Source of the DNA: an uncultured Faecalibacterium sp.
GTDB taxonomy: Bacteria > Bacillota > Clostridia > Oscillospirales > Ruminococcaceae
Reading direction: 5' to 3'
NCBI GenBank assembly: GCA_934524985.1
Contig: CAKSYT010000010.1
Coordinates: 10,454-74,453 of the forward strand
DNA length: 64,000 nt
In this document: piece by piece, positions 35,588 to 44,003 of the stretch
How the letters are laid out: each line of letters opens with the position of its first letter
Numbering within the stretch: position 1 is the first letter of the stretch
Position numbers and translations under genes: made by a program
Notes under the pieces: model-generated
Told to the model about the DNA's origin: nothing
Database searches by the model: none
Seen by the model: only the letters and a program-made list of their open reading frames with translations

Positions 35588-36541
35588 TTATTTTGCTTCC
35601 GGTTCCTGTACAAGGGGCTCGGACGGCGGCGGGGTAAGGGTGGAATGCTCCACCACAAAGGCTGCAGCCCTTGCCCGGGCAAGGCGCTGACGCACCTTGC
35701 GGGTGTCGTTGGCGGGGAAGGTACGCTCCCCGTCCAGCTTCTCGTCCCAGTCGGCAAGGGCAGCGTTCACCTCGGCTTCGGTGGGCAGCAAGCCCTCCCG
35801 CTCGGCCACCAGCAAAAGCCCCAGCCAGCTGCGCAGCTTGCGCTCTGCCTGCTGGTGCAGCCACTGCCGGAACTGTTCCACCGTCTGCCCGCGCACGGCT
35901 AAGAACTGGTCAAAGTTGACCCCGTTGGCCTGCAAGCCCAGATTGAACTGCCGCTGCTCGGCAAAGTAGTTGCCCGCTTCCAGCCGCTTGGGCACCGGGC
36001 CGGTCACCTCATCGCCCAGCTGCCAGACCAACTCCTTCTCGGCACGGTCTTTGGCCTGTGCGCAGCGCTTTGCGTAGAGCTCCCGGGTCACCCGGTCGCG
36101 CAGCGCGGCCTTGCCTGCGGCATCGGCGGCGCGCTCTTCATCACCGTAGTTACGGTTGATCTCCAGTTCAATGGTCAACCGGCGCAGCGGGTGCGGCTCA
36201 ATGGCCTGCACAAAGCCGGTGTCCCGTCCCAGCTCCAGCGGCGGCAGGGTGTAGAACTGCGCCCCCGCCCGGAAGCCCTCGGCCCTGTTGACCGCCAGCA
36301 GCTCAAAATCCGGGTCGGTCACCGGTACAAGCTGCTGCTCCTGCACCAGCTGCCGGTAAAGAGGGTCAAAGCCCTCCAGAATGGTGCGGTTCACCGCGGC
36401 CGTCAGCAGTTCTTCCTCGTCCTGCGGGGCGTCCGGGGCGGCCTGCTCCTTTGCAAGCGCAGCGGCCAGCTCCTCTGCGCTGGCCGTGAATACCAACCGG
36501 CAGTCCCCCGGCTCAGCCATGCCGAAATGTTCCAGTTTCAT
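35588..36541 (-). CDS. Trigger-factor-like chaperone lacking the PPIase domain
   Basis: 317 residues. The C-terminal two thirds are helical and resemble the trigger factor C-terminal (SurA-like) domain: RDRVTRELYAKRCAQAKDRA, FNLGLQANGVNFDQFLAVRG, and LGLLLVAEREGLLPTEAEVNAAL in outline. The N-terminal part includes GFRAGAQFYTLPPLELG, which faintly recalls the ribosome-docking GFRxGxxP signature. The middle FKBP domain of true trigger factor (about 430 residues) is missing. Function as a ribosome-associated or secretion chaperone is inferred. It precedes a small membrane protein gene, in the same direction, downstream of it. Confidence 0.6.
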   Translation of the reverse strand: MKLEHFGMAEPGDCRLVFTASAEELAAALAKEQAAPDAPQDEEELLTAAVNRTILEGFDPLYRQLVQEQQLVPVTDPDFELLAVNRAEGFRAGAQFYTLPPLELGRDTGFVQAIEPHPLRRLTIELEINRNYGDEERAADAAGKAALRDRVTRELYAKRCAQAKDRAEKELVWQLGDEVTGPVPKRLEAGNYFAEQRQFNLGLQANGVNFDQFLAVRGQTVEQFRQWLHQQAERKLRSWLGLLLVAEREGLLPTEAEVNAALADWDEKLDGERTFPANDTRKVRQRLARARAAAFVVEHSTLTPPPSEPLVQEPEAK

Positions 36542-36557
36542 GCGGTGTCCCTCCTTC

Positions 36558-36935
36558 TCAGCGGTTCATGATGCCGACCATCAGCACCAGCAGCGCCACG
36601 CCGATGCCAACGTACAGCAACTCGGCACCCAGCACGGACTTGTCACCCTCCACGAACATCTTCTCCGGGGCATCGGGGTCGTAGTACAGGGTGACCACGC
36701 TGCCCTCGGCAAAGGGCTTGCCTTTGGCGGGCTTGGGGTATTGCAGCCGGTGGCTGCCGCCTGCGGTGGTAAACTCCAGCACATAGGCAGCGCCGTCCCG
36801 GCTCTGCACCGTGCCGCTTACCGTGGCCTGCACGCAGACGCCCTTGGTGCGCAGCTGCTGCCGCGCACGCACGCTGCGCAGCGCCATGTAAAACATGATC
36901 AGCGCGCCGACCAGAAAAATAATCACATTCAGCAT
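36558..36935 (-). CDS. DUF3592-like small membrane protein
   Basis: 125 residues from ATG 36935 behind GAGGGAAAACG. One membrane helix at each end (NVIIFLVGALIMFYMALRS and LLYVGIGVALLVLMVGIM) flanks a soluble beta domain (VQATVSGTVQSRDGAAYVLEF, PFAEGSVVTLYYDPDAPEKMF), the layout of DUF3592 proteins. Function unknown. It lies 16 bp before the trigger-factor-like gene and just downstream of the rod-shaped RNA candidate on the same strand, so it may be read from the same promoter. Confidence 0.72.
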   Translation of the reverse strand: MLNVIIFLVGALIMFYMALRSVRARQQLRTKGVCVQATVSGTVQSRDGAAYVLEFTTAGGSHRLQYPKPAKGKPFAEGSVVTLYYDPDAPEKMFVEGDKSVLGAELLYVGIGVALLVLMVGIMNR

Positions 36936-36983
36936 CGTTTTCCCTCGTTTTTCCGTAATCGCCGGGCGGTGCCCGGACGTATA

Positions 36984-37157
36984 GGCAATACCACATAATT
37001 CTAAGTGCCGATACGGCGTGCGAGGTGCGGCAGATGCTAAGCCAAAAGCGCAGATAATACTTTGTGTATTATCGAGCATTTTGGCAGCGCAGATGCCGTG
37101 CCGCAGCCGCCGGAACGGTGCTTAAGCCGTTAGGCGGGAATTGTGCGGTGTTGCCTT
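36984..37157 (-). ncRNA. Rod-shaped RNA candidate, 6S-like
   Basis: Five nested helices fold about 172 nt into one long hairpin: 36984-37001/37138-37155, 37003-37010/37116-37123, 37026-37032/37099-37105, 37041-37047/37079-37085 and 37053-37060/37066-37073, with unpaired patches between. This is the topology of 6S RNA, which mimics an open promoter and binds SigA polymerase. A minus-strand extended -10 (TGG-TACAAT, plus 37164-37169) would start it near 37157; a plus-strand origin is not excluded. No coding frame fits. The 6S identity is inferred from shape and length only. Confidence 0.45.
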
Positions 37158-37163
37158 TCGTTT

Positions 37164-37172
37164 ATTGTACCA
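37164..37172 (-). promoter_or_regulatory. Extended -10 promoter for the rod-shaped RNA
   Basis: Minus-strand TGG followed by TACAAT (plus 37164-37172); no good -35 is visible. Confidence 0.45.
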
Positions 37173-37261
37173 TAATCTGCCCTAAAAAGCGCCCCGCAGC
37201 CGCTATCCAGAGTGCACCAACTTTGCTGCAAAAATTTGTCGAATAATTTTGAAATTAAGCC

Positions 37262-37289
37262 TTGACATTTCTTTTGTATCTGGTATAAT
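37262..37289 (+). promoter_or_regulatory. tRNA-Leu promoter
   Basis: TTGACA (37262-37267), 16-bp spacer, TATAAT (37284-37289). Confidence 0.88.
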
Positions 37290-37333
37290 AACTATCGTTC
37301 CCGGCGCTGCGGTGCAGGAACACAACAGAATAT

Positions 37334-37420
37334 GCGGATATGGCGGAATTGGCAGACGCGTTAGATTCAGGTTCTAATCGGGGCAACTCGGTGGAGGTTC
37401 AAGTCCTCTTATCCGCACCA
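37334..37420 (+). tRNA. tRNA-Leu (anticodon CAG)
   Basis: 87 nt including an encoded CCA. Acceptor GCGGATA pairs with TATCCGC; anticodon stem TTAGA/TCTAA encloses loop TTCAGGT with anticodon CAG; a long variable arm (class II) and GTTCAAG T-loop are present. Confidence 0.97.
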
Positions 37421-37426
37421 CAAGAG

Positions 37427-37454
37427 AGACAGCTTTTGGTAGCTGTCTTTTTTT
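37427..37454 (+). terminator. tRNA-Leu terminator
   Basis: AGACAGCT (37427-37434) pairs with AGCTGTCT (37441-37448), then a run of T. Confidence 0.88.
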
Positions 37455-37546
37455 GTTTTATGCGGCAGTTTCCCTTCAGCAGCACCGGCAACGCTGCCGG
37501 GCACCGCGGCCTATTTACACAGAACCGCTCAAATCGTTCTCTGCAC

Positions 37547-37576
37547 TGGACAACCACCCCCTGTTCGCGGTATACT
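37547..37576 (+). promoter_or_regulatory. Promoter of the LRR-VWA-ATPase operon
   Basis: TGGACA (37547-37552), 18-bp spacer, TATACT (37571-37576). Its start point near 37583 makes ATG 37614 a better initiator than ATG 37590. Confidence 0.65.
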
Positions 37577-37613
37577 GAAAGCTAAATGAATGCAGAAAAA
37601 ACGAGGTCGCAGC

Positions 37614-38714
37614 ATGGTGGAACAGGCAAACGAACTGATATTGGATCTCTTGCCCCTTTCGGCACAGACGGGACGGCTGGTGCGGGTGTACGGCACAGCG
37701 CCCTGCGTGGTGCTGCCGGGCGCTCTGCCCGCCCCGGCGGGCGGCAGCCTTGCCCTGACCGAGCTGGGCGACTACTGCTTTTCTGAAAAGCCCCGCAGCT
37801 TGCCTGCGGCGGATGCCCTCTGCCGCTACGCAGTAAGCGCAGACGGCACGGTGCGGCTGACCCGGGCGTTCGGGCAGGCGGTGGGGCAAAAGCCCGCCCG
37901 CCGGTACGATTTTGACCTCGATGCTCCGGCAGCGGACGAGGAGGAGCTGCACCCGGTGTGCGGCAGCTTTGTGGAGGAAGTCACCCTGCCGGACAATGTA
38001 CAGGTCATTGGCAGCTGCGCCTTTTACAACTGCCGCAGCCTGCGTCTGCTCACCGTGGGCAGCGGGGGACTTACCGTGGGCAGCGATGTGTTTTTGAACT
38101 GCTTTGCGCTGGAGACCCTGCGGATGCAGGCCGCACCGGAGCAGCCCACCGGGCTGTTTGCGCTGGTGAACAACATCACCGAGGCGGTGCAGGCGCAGTT
38201 CTGGCCCGCCGATGCCCCCGCGCCGCTGGCGGCGCTGTGGTACCCCGCCTACTGGGAGGATATCGAGGAGACCCCCGCCCACATTCTGCTGCACACCTTT
38301 TCCGGGCAGGGATACCATTACCGGCAGTGTTTTCTCGACAATAAATTCCTCCCCGCAGAATATGACGCCATCTTCCCGCAGGGGCACGATGCCGATGACG
38401 CCGCCGTTATGGCGATGCTCTGCTTTGCCCGTCTGCGGTATCCGTGGCAGCTGACCGAAGCCGCCGCCGGGCACTACCGGGCGTTTCTGGCAGCCAACAC
38501 CGACCGGGTGTTCGCCCGCCTTTTAAAGGCGCAGGACACCGACAGCATCCGCGCCCTGCTGGCGCTGGACGTGCTGGACAAAACCGCTTTTGCGTCCGCT
38601 GCCGCCCTTGCCGCCAAGGCAGAGAACGCCGCCGCTGCCGCTCTGCTGGCAGATGCGGAACACAAAAAATATGCCCCCCAGCCCAAAAAGCAGCGGTACG
38701 ATTTTGATTTTTGA
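37614..38714 (+). CDS. Leucine-rich-repeat (BspA-like) protein
   Basis: 366 residues from ATG 37614, which has GAGGT at normal distance. One or two LRR_5-type repeats are visible near residues 125-185 (VTLPDNVQVIGSCAFYNCRSL, then TVGSDVFLNCFALETLRM), with acidic and helical segments on both sides and a C-terminal RYDFDF that echoes RYDFDLD near residue 98. No signal peptide is seen, so the protein is probably cytoplasmic, unlike secreted BspA proteins. The VWA and ATPase genes follow at 14 and 17 bp, so it is likely part of their complex. Confidence 0.7.
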   Translation: MVEQANELILDLLPLSAQTGRLVRVYGTAPCVVLPGALPAPAGGSLALTELGDYCFSEKPRSLPAADALCRYAVSADGTVRLTRAFGQAVGQKPARRYDFDLDAPAADEEELHPVCGSFVEEVTLPDNVQVIGSCAFYNCRSLRLLTVGSGGLTVGSDVFLNCFALETLRMQAAPEQPTGLFALVNNITEAVQAQFWPADAPAPLAALWYPAYWEDIEETPAHILLHTFSGQGYHYRQCFLDNKFLPAEYDAIFPQGHDADDAAVMAMLCFARLRYPWQLTEAAAGHYRAFLAANTDRVFARLLKAQDTDSIRALLALDVLDKTAFASAAALAAKAENAAAAALLADAEHKKYAPQPKKQRYDFDF

Positions 38715-38728
38715 GAGGTGACCACACG

Positions 38729-40159
38729 TTGCCAAAGGAAAAATTTTTCGACCCCCGCAAGCCCTTCCAGTCCCAGCGGCCGGAGACTCACGAAGAGTGG
38801 CAGGCGCGCATGGGCGGCGAGGTGCTGGCGGTGGTGCGCAGCGGGCTGTATCTGGACTTCCGGTTTCTGGATATGGCACTCAGCGCCCTGACCCCCGCCC
38901 CGGACGAGCGCTGCCGGGTGTTGGCTACGGACGGGCAGACCCTGTATTACCAGCCGCAGCGCCTGTTGCAGCTCTATCAGGAGAACCCGAAATATCTCAA
39001 TCGGTTGTATCTGCACACCATATTCCACTGTGTATTCCGGCATTTGTGGCTGAAAGGCCGCCGCGAGCCGCAGCTGTGGAGCCTTGCGTGTGATATCGCG
39101 GTGGAAAACGTCATCGACAGCTTACAGCGCAAAAGCGTGATGCGTCCGCTGACCTATGTGCGGCAGAACGCCTACCGGCAGATCACCGCCGAGGAAAAGG
39201 TGGTGGCGGCAGCACCGGTGTACCGCTGGCTCACCCGGCAGACGCCCGGCGTGCTGCGGCAGCTGGAGCGGGAATTCGTCACCGATGACCACCGCCTGTG
39301 GCCGAAGGATGCCTCGGAGCAGCCCCAGCAGATGCCCACCCCTTTGCCGCAGAAAACGTGGCAGAAGATCGGGGAGCGGATGCAGACCGAGCTGGACCTG
39401 CGGGACAAGGAGGCGGGCGAGGGCACCGATGCCTTGAAGCAGCAGGTGAAAGCCGCCAACCGCAGCCGCCGCAGCTACAAGGATTTTCTGCGCCGGTTCT
39501 GCGTTCTGCGCGAGGAAGTGAAGCTGGACCCGGACGAGTTCGACCTGAACTTCTACACCTACGGCCTTTCGGTGTACGGCAATCTGCCCCTGATCGAGCC
39601 GCTGGAAAGCCGGGAGAGCAAAAAGATCGAGGAGCTGGCGCTGGTCATCGACACCAGCTACTCCACCTCCGGCGAGCTGGTGCGCGCCTTTCTGGCCGAG
39701 ACCTACACCCTGCTGAAAGGGCGGGAAAACTTTTTCCACCGCATGAATCTGCACCTGATTCAGGCCGACAACGCCGTGCGGCAGGATATCCTCATCCGCA
39801 ACGAGGATGAGCTCATCCACGCCATGAACCACTTTGAACTGCGGGGCGGCGGTGGAACGGACTTCCGCCCGGCCTTTGCGTATGTGGACCAGCTCTGCGC
39901 CGAAAAGAAGTTTTCGAATTTGCGCGGTCTGCTGTACTTCACCGACGGCATGGGCACCTACCCGGCGCGGCGTCCCGGCTACGATACCGCCTTCCTGTTT
40001 TTGGGGGAGCGGTTCGATGATGCCAACGTGCCGCCGTGGGCAATGAAGGTGGTACTGGACGAAGAAGAATTTACCGGTGCGGCAGCCCGCCCGGCCAGCG
40101 CCCTTGCGGACGCTCTGGCCGAGGAGGACGACCTGTACCGCGAACTGAACAACTCCTGA
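38729..40159 (+). CDS. VWA-like metallopeptidase-domain protein (DUF2201 type)
   Basis: 476 residues from TTG 38729, eight bases after GAGAGGTG. Residues about 65-130 contain HTIFHCVFRHLW and DIAVENVID, resembling the N-terminal putative metallopeptidase domain of DUF2201. The last 170 residues are a VWA-like fold with a metal-ion site LALVIDTSYSTSGE (DxSxS form) and RGGGGTDFRPAF. Family knowledge: VWA proteins of this kind pair with MoxR AAA ATPases, as the next gene provides, to insert metals or remodel protein complexes. Confidence 0.88.
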   Translation: MPKEKFFDPRKPFQSQRPETHEEWQARMGGEVLAVVRSGLYLDFRFLDMALSALTPAPDERCRVLATDGQTLYYQPQRLLQLYQENPKYLNRLYLHTIFHCVFRHLWLKGRREPQLWSLACDIAVENVIDSLQRKSVMRPLTYVRQNAYRQITAEEKVVAAAPVYRWLTRQTPGVLRQLEREFVTDDHRLWPKDASEQPQQMPTPLPQKTWQKIGERMQTELDLRDKEAGEGTDALKQQVKAANRSRRSYKDFLRRFCVLREEVKLDPDEFDLNFYTYGLSVYGNLPLIEPLESRESKKIEELALVIDTSYSTSGELVRAFLAETYTLLKGRENFFHRMNLHLIQADNAVRQDILIRNEDELIHAMNHFELRGGGGTDFRPAFAYVDQLCAEKKFSNLRGLLYFTDGMGTYPARRPGYDTAFLFLGERFDDANVPPWAMKVVLDEEEFTGAAARPASALADALAEEDDLYRELNNS

Positions 40160-40176
40160 CAAGAGGGGGAACTATT

Positions 40177-41715
40177 ATGAATATCAAACGTGCCAAGGAA
40201 GAGATCGAGCATACCGTAAAAGCCTACCTTGCCAAGGATGCGCTGGGCGAATACGCCATTCCCGCCATCCGGCAGCGCCCCATCCTGTTGATGGGCCCTC
40301 CGGGCATTGGCAAAACCCAGGTGATGGAGCAGGTGGCCCGGGAGTGCGGGGTGGCGCTGGTGGCCTACACCATCACCCACCACACCCGTCAGAGCGCCGT
40401 GGGTCTGCCCTTTATCCGGCAGCGCCACTACGGTGATAAGGACGTGTCGGTGACCGAGTACACCATGAGCGAGATCATCGCCAGCATCTACGCCAAAATG
40501 GAGGCCACCGGCCTTTCGGAGGGTATTCTGTTCATCGACGAGATCAACTGCGTGTCCGAGACGCTGGCCCCCACCATGCTGCAATTTTTGCAGTGCAAGA
40601 CCTTTGGCAATCAGGCTGTGCCTGCGGGCTGGGTCATCGTGGCGGCAGGCAACCCGCCGGAGTACAACAAATCCGTCCGGGATTTTGACATCGTGACCCT
40701 TGACCGCGTGCGCCGCATGGATATCGAGCCGGATCTGCCGGTGTGGAAGGACTATGCCCGCGCTGCCCATATCCACAGCGCCATCCTGAGCTATCTGGAA
40801 CTGCATCCCCAGAACTTCTACCAGATCAATGCGGACGTGGACGGCACCCAGTTCGTCACCGCCCGCGGCTGGGAGGACCTTTCCAACCTGCTGGACACCT
40901 ACGAAGCACTGGGCTTGCAGGCAGATGAGGAGCTGATCCGGGAGTACATCCAGCACCCGAAGATCGCCGAGGACTTCTCGGCCTATCTGGATCTGTACTA
41001 CAAGTACCGGGACGACTACGGCGTGGAGGAAATCCTTGCCGGGCAGGCAAAGCCCGCCGTGTTCGCACGGCTGCTGCAAGCCCCCTTTGACGAGCGGCTC
41101 AGCCTTGTCAGCCTGCTGCTGGCGGGGCTGGACACCCGCTTTACCGCCTCCTTGCAGGCAGATGCCGTGGCTGATGCCTGCTACGCCTTTTTGCGGGAGA
41201 CCAAAAAGGCGCTGGCGACCCTGCCGGAGGATATCCCGGACGGCTCCGCAGAGCTGTTCAGCCAGCAGATCAAGGACTACGAGGCTGAGACCCAGCAAAA
41301 GCGCGATGCCGGGCTGCTGGGCAAGGCAGAGCTGACCAACCGCCTGCAGGTGCAGGCCGCGCTGCACCAGTGGGAAGGGGAGCTGCGCCGCGCCAACGCC
41401 GCCGGTACGCAGGAGGCCTTCGACCTGCTGCGCGGTCAGTTCCGTGCGCTGGCAGACCAGCGCGAAGCCACCCAAAAGACCGCCGCCGCTGCGCTGGAAG
41501 CCGCCTTTGACTTTATGGAGCAGGCCTTTGCGGAAAGTCAGGAGATGGTGGTGTTCGTCACCGAACTTACGGTGAACCCCGCCTCCCACCAGTTCCTCAC
41601 CGAGAACGGCTGCGAGCGGTACTTCAAGTACAACAAGGACTTGCTGCTGGATCACCGCAAGGCCGCTTTGCAGCAAGAGCTTGCCGCCGAGCAGCGCCGC
41701 CACGGCGGGGTGTAA
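40177..41715 (+). CDS. MoxR-type AAA ATPase
   Basis: 512 residues from ATG 40177 behind AGAGGGGGA. Walker A MGPPGIGKTQ near residue 45, Walker B ILFIDEINCV near 125, sensor AAGNPPEYN near 160 and the arginine finger region around TLDRVRRMDIE. After the ATPase core (about 1-310) comes a long helical domain not found in the smallest MoxR proteins. With the VWA gene upstream it forms the ATPase/VWA chaperone pair known from CoxDE and RavA-ViaA. The client is unknown. Confidence 0.9.
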   Translation: MNIKRAKEEIEHTVKAYLAKDALGEYAIPAIRQRPILLMGPPGIGKTQVMEQVARECGVALVAYTITHHTRQSAVGLPFIRQRHYGDKDVSVTEYTMSEIIASIYAKMEATGLSEGILFIDEINCVSETLAPTMLQFLQCKTFGNQAVPAGWVIVAAGNPPEYNKSVRDFDIVTLDRVRRMDIEPDLPVWKDYARAAHIHSAILSYLELHPQNFYQINADVDGTQFVTARGWEDLSNLLDTYEALGLQADEELIREYIQHPKIAEDFSAYLDLYYKYRDDYGVEEILAGQAKPAVFARLLQAPFDERLSLVSLLLAGLDTRFTASLQADAVADACYAFLRETKKALATLPEDIPDGSAELFSQQIKDYEAETQQKRDAGLLGKAELTNRLQVQAALHQWEGELRRANAAGTQEAFDLLRGQFRALADQREATQKTAAAALEAAFDFMEQAFAESQEMVVFVTELTVNPASHQFLTENGCERYFKYNKDLLLDHRKAALQQELAAEQRRHGGV

Positions 41716-41723
41716 GGCGCGGA

Positions 41724-42103
41724 AAACGATTAAAAATGGCCTCCGCGTGCGCTTTGGCCATGTTTCAAGGAATTTGTTTTTTATCCGGGATTCTGAAAAG
41801 CCTGCGGAGCTTGTCGGGGCAAAGCCCCTCCATCTGCTAACCGCAGACCGCTCTGCCGCTTAAAAGCCCCACTGGGGCTTTCATTGCTGCGCAAACGCGG
41901 GCTTTTCAGAATCCCTTTTTCACAAGTGGGGACGCAAAGGAAAACGACAGGATTCGTGGAAAGTGCCTGCTTACCGTTGCGGCTCTCTCCCGTGAAAAAG
42001 GTACACCGGAGCGTCCGCAGACGCTCCGGTGTACCAAAGCTATAAAAGTGATTTCCGCTGAATATGGCCAGAGCGCAGCGGAGGCCATTCTGAATCGTTT
42101 CTA
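41724..42103. repeat. Pseudoknot repeat (family A) copy 3, inverted composite
   Basis: The left end (41731-41775) is a reversed conserved end with ATGGCC/GGCCAT. The right end (42054-42088) has TCCGCT/AGCGGA and ATGGCC/GGCCAT interleaved. Between them lie a hairpin holding the reverse complement of the 95-bp insertion seen at 6521-6616 and a second hairpin (42001-42033). No gene was seen in 41716-42164. Confidence 0.75.
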
Positions 42104-42104
42104 A

Positions 42105-42147
42105 GCAAAAAAGAGGACACCGCACGAAGCGGTGTCCTCTTTTTTGC
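42105..42147. terminator. nifU terminator (bidirectional)
   Basis: Perfect 19-bp stem: 42105-42123 with 42129-42147, including A6/T6 at the base. Confidence 0.9.
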
Positions 42148-42164
42148 TTAGGATACTGTCAGGA

Positions 42165-42608
42165 TCAGTGGCCGCAGCTTTCGCAGTGCTCGCAGTCCTC
42201 TTCCAGCTTGCCCACGATGGGTTCCGGATCGATGCCCTGACGGCGGTAGTAGTCGGACAGAGCAGCCTTGACGGCCTGCTCGGCCAGAACAGAGCAGTGC
42301 ACCTTGACCGGGGGCAGACCCTCCAGAGCCTCTACAACGGCCTTGTTGGTCAGCTTCAGCGCCTCGTCCACGGTCTTGCCCTTGATCAGGTCGGTGGCCA
42401 TGCTGCTGGTGGCAATGGCTGCGCCGCAGCCAAAGGTGAGGAACTTGACGTCCACGATCACATTGTTCTCGATCTTCAGGTACATGCGCATGATGTCGCC
42501 GCACTTGGGATTGCCCACTTCACCCACGCCGTTTGCGTCGGGCAGCTCACCTACGTTGTGCGGATTTGCGAAATGCTCCATGACCTTGGCACTATACATA
42601 CTTGCCAT
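42165..42608 (-). CDS. nifU: Fe-S cluster scaffold protein (NifU/IscU type)
   Basis: 147 residues from ATG 42608. Scaffold ligands are in place: C36 and D38 (NPKCGDIM), C61 (TFGCGAA) and C105 (HCSVLAE). The C-terminus adds a cysteine-rich tail (EEDCEHCESCGH) not needed for the scaffold and possibly metal-binding. Family knowledge: it assembles [2Fe-2S]/[4Fe-4S] clusters from sulfur delivered by NifS, encoded 2 bp upstream. Clusters are needed by PflA and possibly by the Rrf2 regulators in this window. Confidence 0.95.
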   Translation of the reverse strand: MASMYSAKVMEHFANPHNVGELPDANGVGEVGNPKCGDIMRMYLKIENNVIVDVKFLTFGCGAAIATSSMATDLIKGKTVDEALKLTNKAVVEALEGLPPVKVHCSVLAEQAVKAALSDYYRRQGIDPEPIVGKLEEDCEHCESCGH

Positions 42609-42610
42609 AA

Positions 42611-43828
42611 TTACTGCTCTCCCTTCAGGCTGAACTGGCGGGCCTTGTTCTGACCCTGCAGCCACATACAACTCATAGCGCGGCGGCGGGGGATGACCTC
42701 CTCCAGCACGTCACACAGATATTTTGCTTCTTCCATGGTGTTCTGCGGGCCAAAGGTGAACCGCATGGAACCGTGGCCGATCTCTTCCGGCAGGCCGATG
42801 CTCAGCAGCACATGGCTGGGGTCCAGACTGTCGGAGTTGCAGGCAGAGCCGGTAGAGGCGCAGATGCCGTGCATATCCAGATCCAGCAGGATGGTCTCGC
42901 CCTCCAGACCCGGGAAGCTGATGTTCACGTTGCCGGGCAGACGGGGTGCGCGGCCGCCGTTCAGGCGTGCTTCCGGGATGTTCTTCAGGATGCGGTCGAT
43001 GACGTAATCCCGCAGTTCCTGCTCGTGTGCCATGCGCTCTTCCAGATGCGTGGTAGCCATTTCCAGTGCCTTGCCCATACCGGCAATACCGGCCACGTTC
43101 TCAGTACCGGCGCGGTGGCGGGCTTCCTGACTGCCGCCGTCGATCAGGTTCTGGGGCCATACGCCCTTGCGGCAGTACAGCACGCCAATGCCCTTGGGGC
43201 CGTTGAACTTGTGGGCGCTCATGGACAGCATATCCACGCCCAGCTCCTTCACGTCCACAGGGATGGCACCCACAGCCTGCACGGCATCGGTGTGCATCCA
43301 CACGCCGTGCTTGTGGGCGATCTCGGCGATCTCCTTGATGGGCTGGATGGTGCCGATCTCGTTGTTGGCCATCATGATGCTGACCAGTGCGGTATCGGGA
43401 CGGATGGCAGCCTCCACGTCCTCGGGGCGAATGTAGCCCTCGGAGGTGGGGCGGATATAGGTGACCTCAAAGCCCATGCGCTCCAGCGCAGCCATGCTGT
43501 GCATGATGGCGTGGTGCTCGAAAGCACTGGTGATGAGGTGCTTTTTATTCTGGCGTGCCTTGGTAAAGGCGGTGCCCTTCACCGCCCAGTTGTCGGCCTC
43601 GGAGCCGCAGCCGGTGAAGAAGATCTCGGCGGGGGTGGCGTTGATGGCCTTTGCCACCTGTGCGCGGCCGGTATCCACAAATTCCTTTGCCTCATAGCCG
43701 ATGCTGTAATGGCTGCTGGGGTTGCCGCAGGCACCGCTGAGCGCCTGCACCATTACCTTCAGCACCTCCGGTGCACAGGCTGTGGTGGCAGCATTATCTA
43801 CATAAACCACTTTTTCTGTGTTTTCCAT
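42611..43828 (-). CDS. nifS: Cysteine desulfurase (NifS/IscS type)
   Basis: 405 residues. PLP lysine K207 in SMSAHKFNGPKG, substrate histidine region SAFEHHAI, and the catalytic cysteine C330 in CASTGSAC are present. The long active-site loop is short, group I-like by motif. The C-terminus carries a basic extension (IPRRRAMSCMWLQGQ). Family knowledge: it converts cysteine to alanine and enzyme persulfide for Fe-S assembly. It forms an operon with nifU under a near-consensus promoter (43910-43939). Confidence 0.96.
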   Translation of the reverse strand: MENTEKVVYVDNAATTACAPEVLKVMVQALSGACGNPSSHYSIGYEAKEFVDTGRAQVAKAINATPAEIFFTGCGSEADNWAVKGTAFTKARQNKKHLITSAFEHHAIMHSMAALERMGFEVTYIRPTSEGYIRPEDVEAAIRPDTALVSIMMANNEIGTIQPIKEIAEIAHKHGVWMHTDAVQAVGAIPVDVKELGVDMLSMSAHKFNGPKGIGVLYCRKGVWPQNLIDGGSQEARHRAGTENVAGIAGMGKALEMATTHLEERMAHEQELRDYVIDRILKNIPEARLNGGRAPRLPGNVNISFPGLEGETILLDLDMHGICASTGSACNSDSLDPSHVLLSIGLPEEIGHGSMRFTFGPQNTMEEAKYLCDVLEEVIPRRRAMSCMWLQGQNKARQFSLKGEQ

Positions 43829-43909
43829 AAGAATGACCCTTTCTCATTGAATGCGTGTGCCACAGGGCGGCACCCCCGCACGCACGCGCGGAATCCTTTC
43901 AACGGATAA

Positions 43910-43939
43910 GTTATACCATATCATTCCCTAGTATGTCAA
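43910..43939 (-). promoter_or_regulatory. nifSU promoter
   Basis: Minus-strand TTGACA (plus 43934-43939), 18-bp spacer, TATAAC (plus 43910-43915). Confidence 0.8.
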
Positions 43940-44003
43940 TAGGAATACTGGAACTTCCCGGTTCAAAAGCGGTTTTCCGCGCCCGCAAAGCCGGGAAAAA
44001 CCA

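Noticed and set aside
36984-37157. tmRNA, RNase P RNA or SRP RNA in the gap before tRNA-Leu
   Set aside because: No tRNA-like ends, no RNase P core sequence and no GGTCAGG/GGAAGCAGC-type SRP motif were found; only the long rod topology is supported.
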